A stretch of 64,000 nt of DNA from Methylobacterium iners (GTDB lineage Bacteria > Pseudomonadota > Alphaproteobacteria > Rhizobiales > Beijerinckiaceae): positions 1 through 64,000 of the forward strand of contig NZ_BPQP01000029.1 in the NCBI RefSeq assembly GCF_022179305.1, in the 5' to 3' direction. The notes below the pieces were generated by a model that made no database searches, was not told the DNA's origin, and saw nothing but the letters and a program-made list of their open reading frames with translations. Both the position numbers and the translations under genes were made by a program. Position 1 is the first letter of the stretch. Each line of letters opens with the position of its first letter. Of the stretch, positions 30,862 to 38,925 are shown one piece after another.

Positions 30862-31711
30862 CCGTCACCCAAGACGAGCTGCCCGGTCGCACCTTGATGC
30901 AGGCTTTGGGGCACGATGAGATCTCCGGCGGCCGGAGCCGAGATTCAACAATCCACCGTGCACCGGGAGTGGGTTGGCCACCTCTTTCATGCCAATCTTC
31001 AGAGCCGAGACATGGCAGGCATCTTTGATGCCACCCATCTATCCGAACAAAGCTTTAGTTGAATAGGGCATTTTTGCCAGTCATATTTTACAAAGTAAAT
31101 GTAACAGCATGATAGTTTTATATAAAGCTTAGTTCCTGATATAAAAAAATTGGTCTAACCAAAATACACCCAATTACCGCCGTTGACACGCTGCTCCGGA
31201 TGAGCGCATAAAGGGATGATTATTTAACGCCTTCATTCATGCATTCGATCCGAATGAAGGCTGCTCGCGCTCGGCTGAGGCTCAGGGCTGGTTCGGATTG
31301 CTGCGTGCTTGAAGCGGCTTTGATCCGGAGGCCCTAGGAATGAGCGGTGATAACCCTTCTGTCAGTCTTCAATGTGCTTGCCAGCTGTTTGGCGGAGGCC
31401 TTGTGCCTCGCGCGCAGAACGGTGTGCCAGATATCAACTCACTGCGACTTCATTCGCGATCTTCCAAGCAGCTGCGGGGCAGCCAGCATCTAGCCGGAGC
31501 TGATGCCGCACCGGCCCAGCCTATTCGTGCTCGCCATTGGCTCACCTCATCCCGGCCGCCTTCCATTGAGCAATGGAGAACCAACAGTTCTCGTGCAGTG
31601 CACCTGCTACAGCTTGGGCATATGAACCTCAACGGAATCCGTCGGACGGCCAGAATATCCGCCGGGGTCATGCTGCTCTCTGACCTACCTGCATCTTTCG
31701 TGGAGTGAGAG
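30862..31711. other. Gene-poor, partly AT-rich region with 10-bp inverted repeat
   Basis: The stretch 31050-31160 is strikingly AT-rich (long A and T runs, TATATAAAG, ATAAAAAAATT) compared with its surroundings. GCCTTCATTC (31229-31238) and GAATGAAGGC (31252-31261) form a perfect inverted repeat with a 13-base loop. A frame at 31340-31708 has a ribosome-like site but no coding character and is not called. AT-rich DNA of this kind is the usual target of MucR/H-NS-like silencers. Confidence 0.5.
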
Positions 31712-31915
31712 ATGATACAGGCCGAACTCCCTTTCGAACTGCTATGTCTGCAGGGTCCGACACAAGGTCAGCACGCTTCTGCGACTCGCAAACTGAAATC
31801 AGCCATTGCCGCACCTCTTGAAGAGCAACTCGACCTCTTCAGCTGGCCAGCAGAGCAGTCCGTGACGACGATTGGGGGCCCGTCTGAACGCGGAGCGTGC
31901 GCTGAAGGTGGATGA
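31712..31915 (+). CDS. Possible small protein before integrase module
   Basis: A 67-residue frame (MIQAELPFELLCLQGP, LEEQLDLFSWPAEQ) with GGAG upstream of its ATG. It lies on the same strand as the integrase module. Family and reality are uncertain; the second half looks random. Confidence 0.3.
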   Translation: MIQAELPFELLCLQGPTQGQHASATRKLKSAIAAPLEEQLDLFSWPAEQSVTTIGGPSERGACAEGG

Positions 31916-32143
31916 TCGCCGAGGCCATGACCTCCACAGCGACCACACTGCAGGGATCAATGGCAATGCCATTTTCTGGCTCACGCCAGTGGCTGACAAT
32001 GTCGCAATGTTGGCCCCGCAACTTGGAAGGGCTGCTGGAGCTCGTTCGCGAAGACCAAGCCAAGGACGAAGCGGTCCGTGCTGCGTCTCTCCAGATCCGA
32101 CCACGTTGCTGGCTGAGGTTTGCTAGGACTTGATCATCTAGCA

Positions 32144-32398
32144 ATGAGCCGCCGGTCAGATACCCCTTCAGCCGAACCGAGCTGCCTCTATCCGAATGAG
32201 GCTGAGATCGCGCGAATTGTTCTCGGACCTGACCGTGCCAAGACATGGCCCGGCCTCGCAACGGTACTAGAGCGAGGCGGGCTGCCAAAAATCGACTTGA
32301 TGATGGGCGGACGCTACTGGCCGGCCGTGAAGGCCTTCCTAGACCGGCGGCATCATGTCGGCGACCATGCTTCGTCCCGGCTGATCGGCCGTGGGTAG
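32144..32398 (+). CDS. Integrase-associated small DNA-binding protein
   Basis: An 84-residue protein. YPNEAEIARIVLGPDRAKTW and ERGGLPKIDLMMGGRYWPAV then KAFLDRRHHVG match, from memory, a short family found just upstream of tyrosine integrases in Rhizobiales. The pattern suggests a helix-turn-helix excisionase or regulator. It ends 10 bases before the integrase start, so both are probably one transcript. Confidence 0.6.
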   Translation: MSRRSDTPSAEPSCLYPNEAEIARIVLGPDRAKTWPGLATVLERGGLPKIDLMMGGRYWPAVKAFLDRRHHVGDHASSRLIGRG

Positions 32399-32408
32399 GA
32401 GATCATCA

Positions 32409-33614
32409 ATGGTGAGAGATCAAGACTTGTACGCTCCCGGTCTTAAACGGATGAAGCGTCACAACGGACGCGTCGATCTTTATTGGGTCGCGGACGAAAA
32501 AGTTGTCGCTAAGGGTTACCTTCCTAAGACTGTACGTCTCTTCGGCGTGTGGCCCTCTTCTGAGCTGGCGTCCCGCTGCGCTATCCTGCAGGCTGAGATG
32601 CTAGAGTGGGCATCAGGACGCGAGCCGTCCCGCAACTCAGCGCCTATGGGCACGCTTGAACAGATATGCCGCGCCTTCGAGACCGACGTCGACTCGCCGT
32701 TTCATGATAAGCGACAGGACACCCGAACCTTCTACAGCCGGTACATCAGAAGCATCGTCGATAAGGCCGGCGCATACTACCTGTCGGAGATCGTCGGGCG
32801 CGATGTGCGCCGCTGGCACAAAGAATGGGTTGCCGAGCTTGGCGTGCGTGGCGGCTACGCCTGCATCCAGACGTTGCGACGCGTGGTGAACTACGGCTGC
32901 GAACTGCGCAACCCGAAAGCAATCGAGCTCGCGGCCGTGCTGGAGAAGACGGAGTTCCCAATGCCGAAAGCGCGCAAGCGCCGGCCAACCTATGATCAGA
33001 TCGTGTCGTTGCGACTTGCTGCGCACGAGGCAGGCCGGCCGAGTATCGCGCTCGCAGTCACCTTGCAGTTCGAGCTTGGGCTTCGACAGAAGGACGTCAT
33101 CGGGGAGTGGACCCGTCCTACAGAGGCAGATCGTGCAAGGATCACCGGCGCGATCACAGATGGCGCTTGGGTGTGGAGCTGGGGCCTGACCTGGAACCAC
33201 ATTGACGCAGGTATGGTCCTTAGCAAGCCTACCTCGAAATCCAACGGTAACGAGACCGCCGAGCACGATCTCAAGCATTATCCCGACCTGCTCGCCGAGC
33301 TTCCGGCACGCGGCGTTGGTCCCGTCCTCATCGATGAACGCTCGAACCTACCATGGAGGCGCAGTCACTTCTCGCGCACCTTCCGTAAGATCGCACGCGC
33401 CGCTGGCTGGCCCGACGAGGTCTGGAATATGGACAGCAGGGCGGGAGCGGTGTCGGAGAGTTTCGAGGCCGGAGCGCAGGCAACCGACATCATGAAGGCT
33501 GCGACTCATACGCAGATGTCTACCACGATGCTCTACAACCGTGGCAGTGTGGTTCAGTCGAGCCGAGTTGCCGCCCTCTGGGCAGCCCGTCGGAAGAGCA
33601 CGGAACGAAGCTGA
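32409..33614 (+). CDS. Site-specific tyrosine integrase
   Basis: A 401-residue tyrosine recombinase. The N-terminal arm and core-binding region precede the catalytic domain. Catalytic residues seen in order: Arg in FELGLRQKDV, box II Arg in WNMDSRAGAVSE, His in AATHTQMST, and Tyr in TTMLYNRGSV. The box II HxxR is SRAG-like with no His, a known variation. The ATG at 32409 follows the small upstream gene. Its stop lies 87 bases from the 3' end of tRNA-Asn, as expected of an enzyme that inserts its element into the tRNA 3' end. Element excision or integration is its likely role. Confidence 0.85.
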   Translation: MVRDQDLYAPGLKRMKRHNGRVDLYWVADEKVVAKGYLPKTVRLFGVWPSSELASRCAILQAEMLEWASGREPSRNSAPMGTLEQICRAFETDVDSPFHDKRQDTRTFYSRYIRSIVDKAGAYYLSEIVGRDVRRWHKEWVAELGVRGGYACIQTLRRVVNYGCELRNPKAIELAAVLEKTEFPMPKARKRRPTYDQIVSLRLAAHEAGRPSIALAVTLQFELGLRQKDVIGEWTRPTEADRARITGAITDGAWVWSWGLTWNHIDAGMVLSKPTSKSNGNETAEHDLKHYPDLLAELPARGVGPVLIDERSNLPWRRSHFSRTFRKIARAAGWPDEVWNMDSRAGAVSESFEAGAQATDIMKAATHTQMSTTMLYNRGSVVQSSRVAALWAARRKSTERS

Positions 33615-33621
33615 AACATAC

Positions 33622-33651
33622 CGCGGTAACAGAAGTGCGAACGCGGTAACA
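33622..33651. repeat. Direct repeats CGCGGTAACA near the integrase target
   Basis: The 10-base unit occurs at 33622-33631 and 33642-33651, 20 bases apart, between the integrase gene and tRNA-Asn. Spaced direct repeats here suit arm-type binding sites of the integrase. A small hairpin (GTCCT/AGGAC, 33670-33688) follows. Confidence 0.5.
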
Positions 33652-33700
33652 CGCTACTTCACCCCTCTGGTCCTAAGCCTCTGAGGACAAGAGGTAAAAA

Positions 33701-33776
33701 TGGCTCCCCGAGTAGGACTCGAACCTACGACAAAGCGATTAACAGTCGCTTGCTCTACCAACTGAGCTATCGGGGA
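33701..33776 (-). tRNA. tRNA-Asn (GTT)
   Basis: The minus strand folds as a full cloverleaf: acceptor TCCCCGA pairing with TCGGGGA, D-arm GCTC...GAGC, anticodon loop CTGTTAA with GTT (Asn), T-arm with GTTCGAGTC, and CCA encoded at the 3' end (TGG at 33701). It is 73 bases plus CCA. The 3' end faces the integrase, which makes it the probable attachment site of the left-hand island. Confidence 0.93.
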
Positions 33777-33987
33777 TCACGGCGCGCTCTCTACACAGCG
33801 GGGCCTCGGCGCGCAAGGGTGCCTGACGGGCATTTGACGTTTGCATCACGCTCGCGGCGTCGCGCCGTGCACCGACAGCGCCGGGACCGTTGCCGAGCGG
33901 CCCGCGCCTCTGCTAGAGACCGCTCTCCCGGATCGGCCGCTCGATCCGGCGACGTTCGCCGGCCCTCGGAGCCTGCGCGTTCGGGAC

Positions 33988-34061
33988 GGCCTCGTGGCGG
34001 AGTGGTTACGCAGAGGACTGCAAATCCTTGCACCCCGGTTCGATTCCGGGCGAGGCCTCCA
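33988..34061 (+). tRNA. tRNA-Cys (GCA)
   Basis: Acceptor GGCCTCG pairs with CGAGGCC, the anticodon loop CTGCAAA gives GCA (Cys), the T-loop GGTTCGATTCC is standard, and the 3' CCA is encoded (34059-34061). It lies 211 bases from the divergent tRNA-Asn. The gene-free gap between them carries their promoters. Confidence 0.93.
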
Positions 34062-34486
34062 TCTTCCAACTTCAGATACGCAAACCGCCCGGTTGTCTTC
34101 TCAAGTCGGGAGCGGTTCGGGAAACGGGTTGGAACGCCTGCCGTAGGAAGCTCGGTGCCCCGCCGGCCGCAGGCAGGGCCGGCTGGTCCTAATCACGCAA
34201 TCACCGATCCTCGTCAGGCTCGAGTTCGCGCCCGCGCATCATAGCTCGCGGGAGCGAGAGGGCCGTGCAAACCCGCGACAGGCAGGATTGAGGAGTTCCT
34301 CTGGGCGGAAAATTCCTTCGGATCGCTGCCGTTGCAAGTATTACGAAACAAGAGCCGCGTCATTCATTTTCTATTAGCCTTATCTCAAATGAATCAAAGT
34401 GCGGCCATCGTTGTGCCAAGTTGTAAGATTTTACTTGCAAGAAGGAGATGCGGCCTTCACCACCGGAACGTCCCTCGGAACGGATC

Positions 34487-35713
34487 ATGCCTGCTTTCGT
34501 GATTTTCGGACCTCGCTGGGATCACGGCGACGCCGTCGCCAACGTGACCTGGGCCGTCGACCCGACCATACCGAGCTTCTTCCTGCCCGACATCGTGGAG
34601 GCCTTTGCGAGCTGGTCGGCCTACGCCAACATCAATTTCCAGCGCGTCGCGCCGGGTGCGGGTGCCGAGATCACCTTCAGCAACGCCTCGATCGACGGCG
34701 CATCCAACACGCTCGCCTACGCCAGCACCTCCTACACCCTGGGCCGCAACCAGGAATACGTTCGGGGCACGGTGCGGTTCGATGCCGACGAGGGCTGGCG
34801 CGTCGATGGAACCGATGTCGAATCCGCCCGGGGCAGCGTCGATCTCTATCTCGTCGCCCTGCATGAGATCGGCCACGCGATCGGCATCGATCACTCGACG
34901 GCCGCCACGATGGTGATGAATCCGTCGATCTCCTCCGGTCGCCTCTTTGGCCTGACCCAGCACGACATCCAGGCGGCGCAGACCCTCTACGGTGTCCGCC
35001 CCGGCGCCCCCTCCTTCAACGCCGAGACCGGCTTCACGCCCGACGCGACGCTTCCGGTGGTCCCGGTGCCGTCCCCCGTCGTGCCGACCGCGCCAACGGT
35101 GCCGACTGCCCCGACCGCCCCGCCGCAGTCGCTGGAGGACCTCACCGATCCGGTCTTCCGCTTCTTCGACACGCGGACGGGCGACCATTTCTACACCGCG
35201 AGCGTCGCCGAGCGCGACCAGATCCTGCGGACGATCCCGCACTATCACTTCGAGGGCGTCGCTTTCGAGACGCCCGACGACGGTCCCGGCACGGTCGACG
35301 TGTTCCGGTTCTACAACACGGCGACCCAGGCCCACTTCTTCACGACGAGCGAGGCCGAGCGCGATCAGGTCATCCGCACGCTGCCGACCTTCCAATACGA
35401 GGGAGTGGCCTTCCAGGCCTACGGGACCGCGGCGGGGAACCCGGACGCGCTGGTGCTCGACCGGTTCTACAACACGCAGTCCAACATGCATCACTACTCG
35501 AGCGGCAGCGAAACCGCCTGGATCCAGGCGGGCAATGCCGGTCCGGGTTGGCGCCTCGAGGGGCCGAGCTTCGTCATGGCCCGCGTCGGCAGCGACGGGC
35601 GCCCCGCGGTCGAGGAGGGCGTTCACGAGGACGGCGTCTACGAGGCCGGCTCGCCCGCCAGCCTCAACCCCTTCGAGCACCACGACGCGTTCGGCGGCAC
35701 GCTCGTGATCTGA
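34487..35713 (+). CDS. Matrixin-type zinc metalloprotease with DUF5648-like repeats
   Basis: A 408-residue protein. VTWAVDPTIPSFFLPDIVEA opens an M10A-like catalytic domain. The zinc motif HEIGHAIGIDHS (HExxHxxGxxH, near residue 125) is followed by the Met-turn (MVMNP) and ALTQHDIQAAQTLYG-type helix. A Pro/Val/Thr linker leads to two or three copies of a roughly 45-residue DUF5648-like repeat, FRFFDTRTGDHFYTASVAER and FRFYNTATQAHFFTTSEAER. No Sec signal peptide is visible, so secretion by a type I system is a possibility. The start at 34487 avoids the zero-spaced AAGGAG of an ATG at 34448. Confidence 0.8.
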   Translation: MPAFVIFGPRWDHGDAVANVTWAVDPTIPSFFLPDIVEAFASWSAYANINFQRVAPGAGAEITFSNASIDGASNTLAYASTSYTLGRNQEYVRGTVRFDADEGWRVDGTDVESARGSVDLYLVALHEIGHAIGIDHSTAATMVMNPSISSGRLFGLTQHDIQAAQTLYGVRPGAPSFNAETGFTPDATLPVVPVPSPVVPTAPTVPTAPTAPPQSLEDLTDPVFRFFDTRTGDHFYTASVAERDQILRTIPHYHFEGVAFETPDDGPGTVDVFRFYNTATQAHFFTTSEAERDQVIRTLPTFQYEGVAFQAYGTAAGNPDALVLDRFYNTQSNMHHYSSGSETAWIQAGNAGPGWRLEGPSFVMARVGSDGRPAVEEGVHEDGVYEAGSPASLNPFEHHDAFGGTLVI

Positions 35714-35898
35714 ATCCCGTCCTGTCCCGCCGGCGCGGACGCCCCATCCCGGGCACGTCGGGGTCTCTCGGGCCGCCCGCGGCAGCGCTGCCGAACCTTG
35801 CGTTTTCGGAATCGATCCCCGACAAGCCGCGGGTCTTGATGCCCGCGCGTCGCCCATGCCGCGTGCGGCCCGAACCTGCGCCAGGAGAGACCGCACCC

Positions 35899-36537
35899 AT
35901 GCTCGATTACGCGCAGGCGCGCCGCCTCATGGTGGATTGTCAGCTCCGGACCTTCGACGTGAACGACATCGCCGTCCTCGACGCGTTCGACGACGTCCCG
36001 CGCGAGCGCTTCGTGCCCCCGGGGCGGGAGGACTTCGCCTATATCGACCAGACCCTGGCCCTCGGGCACGGGCGCGGGATGCCGGCACCGATGCTGCTCG
36101 CCAGGATGATCCAGGCGCTCGCGGTCGCCTCCGGCACTCGCGCCCTCGATGTCGGCAGCGGCTACGGTTACGGCGCGGCCGTCCTGGCGCGTCTCGGAGC
36201 CGAGGTCGTGGCCCTCGAGTCCGAGGCGCCCCTTGCCGCCGCCGCCCGGGAGCGCCTGCCCGGCGTGACGGTCCGCGAGGGACCGCTCGCGGCCGGCGCG
36301 CCGGCGGACGGGCCCTACGACGCCATCCTCGTCAACGGCCGCGTCGAGGTGCGGCCGCAGGCTCTGCTCGATCAGTTGAGCGAGGGCGGTCGCCTCGTCT
36401 GCGTGATGGGCCGGGACCGCGCCGCGAAGACGACCCTGTTCGTGCGGGCAGGCAGCGCCTTCGGTTCGCGTCCCCTGTTCGATGCCGCCCTGCCGGGCCT
36501 CGAAGGCTTCGCGGCGGAGGCCGGGTTCGCCTTCTGA
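35899..36537 (+). CDS. pcm: Protein-L-isoaspartate O-methyltransferase family
   Basis: A 212-residue SAM-dependent methyltransferase that repairs isoaspartyl residues in aged proteins. MLDYAQARRLMVDCQLRTFD then VPRERFVPPGREDF is the family N terminus. The SAM site follows: ALDVGSGYGYGAAVLARLG with the acidic VVALES. The ATG at 35899 has AGGAGA upstream. It precedes tolC, popZ and valS, an arrangement that is, to my knowledge, common in Rhizobiales. Confidence 0.88.
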   Translation: MLDYAQARRLMVDCQLRTFDVNDIAVLDAFDDVPRERFVPPGREDFAYIDQTLALGHGRGMPAPMLLARMIQALAVASGTRALDVGSGYGYGAAVLARLGAEVVALESEAPLAAAARERLPGVTVREGPLAAGAPADGPYDAILVNGRVEVRPQALLDQLSEGGRLVCVMGRDRAAKTTLFVRAGSAFGSRPLFDAALPGLEGFAAEAGFAF

Positions 36538-36725
36538 ACGACCGATCCCGGTGCCGCTTTTATGCGCCACGTCCTGACCAATCTGTGCGCCGCGCTGCGC
36601 CTCCCCTGTGCGGCGCACCCTCGTCTCGGCTAGACTTGGCTGCGAGGCGGGCAGCCGGATCCGTGCTGACAGGCGCTGGCCGTGACAGGACGGTCATCCG
36701 GTTCATTGAGAAACCGCAAGGGCTG

Positions 36726-38111
36726 ATGAACGTGAGACGACGGAACTCTGCGGCGGGCATTGCGCTTCCGCTCGCGGCTCTCGCGCTCGCCGTGGCGGCA
36801 CCGGCCGCCGCGGAGACGCTCGAGAGCGCGCTTGGACGCGCCTACATGGCCAACCCGGCCCTGAATGCCGGGCGGGCGGGCTTGCGCGCCACCGACGAGG
36901 GCGTGGCCCAGGCCCTGTCGGGCTACCGGCCGACGGCCAGCCTGAGCGCCGATATCGGCCTCCAGCAGTTCCAGGGCCGGGTGGGTGGGGATCAGCGCAA
37001 TTTCACGACACGGCCTGGCGGCGCTGGGCTGACCATCAACCAGAACCTGTTCGACGGCTTCCAGACCAACAACCGCACGCGGCAGGCCGAGTCGGACGTG
37101 CTGAGAACCCGCGAGGCCCTGCGCCTCACGGAGATGGACACCCTGTTCCGCGCCGCACAGGCGTACATGGACGTCCTGCGCGACACCGCCAACCTGGAGC
37201 TGCAGCGCAACAACGTCGAGGTGCTGGAGGAGCAGCTCCGCCAGACCCGGGACCGCTTCAATGTCGGCGAGGTCACCCGCACCGACGTCGCCCAGGCCGA
37301 GGCCCGCCTCGCCCGTGCCCGCTCCGACGTCAGTGCGGCCGAGGCGCAGCTGCGCGCCTCGATCGGCGAGTTCCGGCGCCTCATCGGGGTCGAGCCGCGC
37401 CAGCTGGCGCCGGGGCGCCCGCTGGACCGCTTCGTGCCGGCCACTCTCGACGCCGCCGTCACGATCGGGCTCAAGGAGCATCCGCAGATCCTGTCCACCC
37501 TGCACCAGGTCGACGTCGCCGAGGCGCAGGTGAAGGTGCTGGAGGGGCAGCTCTATCCCCGGGCCAGCCTTCAGGGAGCGGTGAACCAGCGCTACGACAG
37601 CCAGTTCCCGGGCGACAACGGCATGACCGCCTCCATCGTCGGCCAGATCTCGATCCCGCTCTACGAGGGCGGCCTGACCTACTCGCAGATCCGCCAGGCC
37701 AAGGAACTCGTCGGCCAGGCGCGGATCAACGTCGAGGATGCGCGCGATCGGGTCCGCTCCGCCATCGTGACGGCCTGGGGCCAGCTCGAAGCCTCCAAGG
37801 CGCAGGTCATTGCCTCGCAGGCGCAGGTGCAGGCCAACGAGGTGGCGCTGAACGGCGTGCGCGAGGAGGCCCGGGTCGGCCAGCGCACCACCCTCGACGT
37901 GCTCAACGCGCAGCAGGAGCTCCTGAGCGCCCGGGTGAACCTCATCGTTGCCCAGCGCAACCGTGTCGTATTTACATACGACGTAGTCCAGGCGATCGGC
38001 CGGCTGACCGTGCGCTACACGGCCCTGCCGGTGGCCATCTACAGCCCGAAGGAGCACTTCGACCAGGTCAAGGACCTCTGGTTCGGCGTGCGAACCCCAG
38101 ACGGACGCTGA
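36726..38111 (+). CDS. tolC: TolC-family outer-membrane channel
   Basis: A 461-residue protein, as long as the family. Signal peptide MNVRRRNSAAGIALPLAALA (cut near APAAA). TLESALGRAYMANPALNAGR is the family N terminus. Two internally related halves of coiled-coil helices follow: VLEEQLRQTRDRFNVGEVTR and DVAQAEARLARARSDVSAAE in the first, and VALNGVREEARVGQRTTLDV with LNAQQELLSAR in the second. It is the outer-membrane exit duct for multidrug pumps and type I secretion. Nearby repeat-rich secreted proteins could be its cargo, though no ABC transporter is in the window. Confidence 0.92.
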   Translation: MNVRRRNSAAGIALPLAALALAVAAPAAAETLESALGRAYMANPALNAGRAGLRATDEGVAQALSGYRPTASLSADIGLQQFQGRVGGDQRNFTTRPGGAGLTINQNLFDGFQTNNRTRQAESDVLRTREALRLTEMDTLFRAAQAYMDVLRDTANLELQRNNVEVLEEQLRQTRDRFNVGEVTRTDVAQAEARLARARSDVSAAEAQLRASIGEFRRLIGVEPRQLAPGRPLDRFVPATLDAAVTIGLKEHPQILSTLHQVDVAEAQVKVLEGQLYPRASLQGAVNQRYDSQFPGDNGMTASIVGQISIPLYEGGLTYSQIRQAKELVGQARINVEDARDRVRSAIVTAWGQLEASKAQVIASQAQVQANEVALNGVREEARVGQRTTLDVLNAQQELLSARVNLIVAQRNRVVFTYDVVQAIGRLTVRYTALPVAIYSPKEHFDQVKDLWFGVRTPDGR

Positions 38112-38238
38112 AGAACACCGGGGATGGCGCCCGCTTCGCCCCCTGAGCGGGTGCCGGGCGCTTGTTTCCGGGTTCAGGCGTGAAATACTGACGCGATCGG
38201 TAACTCTTTCTTCACCATAAGATCCGAGCGTCGTCCGT

Positions 38239-38859
38239 ATGAGTGCAGCGAGCCCCAAGGTGCAGGACAAGGCGCAGGAGCCCTCGATGGAGGAGATCCT
38301 CGCCTCCATCCGTCGCATCATCGCCGACGACCAGATCGCCAAGGCCGAGGAGGCGCAGGGGACGCGCGTTCCCGCTCCGGAGAACGACGACGTCCTCGAT
38401 CTCGCCGAGGTGGCGCAGCCCGCCCACAAGCCGGAGCCCGTCGCCTTCGAGGAGCCCGAGATCGACTTCCGGTCCGAGCAGACTGTCGCCGACGAGATCG
38501 ATTTCGACGCGATCTCCTTCGACGACGAGCCCGAGCCCGAGCCGCCCCCGCCGCCGAAGCCCGTCCGCCAGGAGGCGCCTCAACCGGCGCCCCGCCCGCC
38601 GCCGCAGCCCGTCTACGAGCCGGACCCGTTCGAGGCGAGCCCGACCGAGCGGCTCACCTCGGCGGTGACGGACGCCAGCGTCGCGCAGGCCTTCTCGATG
38701 CTCTCCAACACGGTGCTGAGCGCCAACGCGCGCACCCTGGAGGACCTGGTGCAGGACATGCTGCGCCCGATGCTGAAGGCCTGGCTCGACGACAACCTGC
38801 CGGTGATGGTGGAGCGCCTCGTGCGCGCCGAGATCGAGCGCGTCGCCCGCGGGCGTTGA
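38239..38859 (+). CDS. popZ: PopZ/DUF2497 polar organising protein
   Basis: A 206-residue acidic protein. The N-terminal helix EPSMEEILASIRRIIADDQ and the C-terminal LTSAVTDASVAQAFSMLSNT ... RPMLKAWLDDNLPVMVERLV are the two conserved ends of PopZ. The middle is a disordered Pro/Glu-rich linker (PEPEPPPPPKPVRQ). It forms polar condensates that anchor the chromosome origin and cell-cycle regulators. It lies directly before valS as in other alphaproteobacteria. The start ATG at 38239 follows a normal promoter-like region. Confidence 0.92.
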   Translation: MSAASPKVQDKAQEPSMEEILASIRRIIADDQIAKAEEAQGTRVPAPENDDVLDLAEVAQPAHKPEPVAFEEPEIDFRSEQTVADEIDFDAISFDDEPEPEPPPPPKPVRQEAPQPAPRPPPQPVYEPDPFEASPTERLTSAVTDASVAQAFSMLSNTVLSANARTLEDLVQDMLRPMLKAWLDDNLPVMVERLVRAEIERVARGR

Positions 38860-38925
38860 CGCCGGGGCCGCGGCGGGTTGAAAGCGGCGCGACGCCGCCT
38901 CAGCCCGATTGGCCCGAACACCGAC

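Noticed and set aside
31340-31708. 122-residue + strand frame with a GGAGG-like site
   Set aside because: The translated sequence has no ordered character (Ser/Arg/Gln-rich with frequent Cys), no family match, and no neighbour consistency; treated as non-coding.
34448-34486. Earlier ATG as start of the metalloprotease
   Set aside because: AAGGAG directly abuts this ATG with no spacing, and the added residues are unlike the family; the ATG at 34487 fits better.
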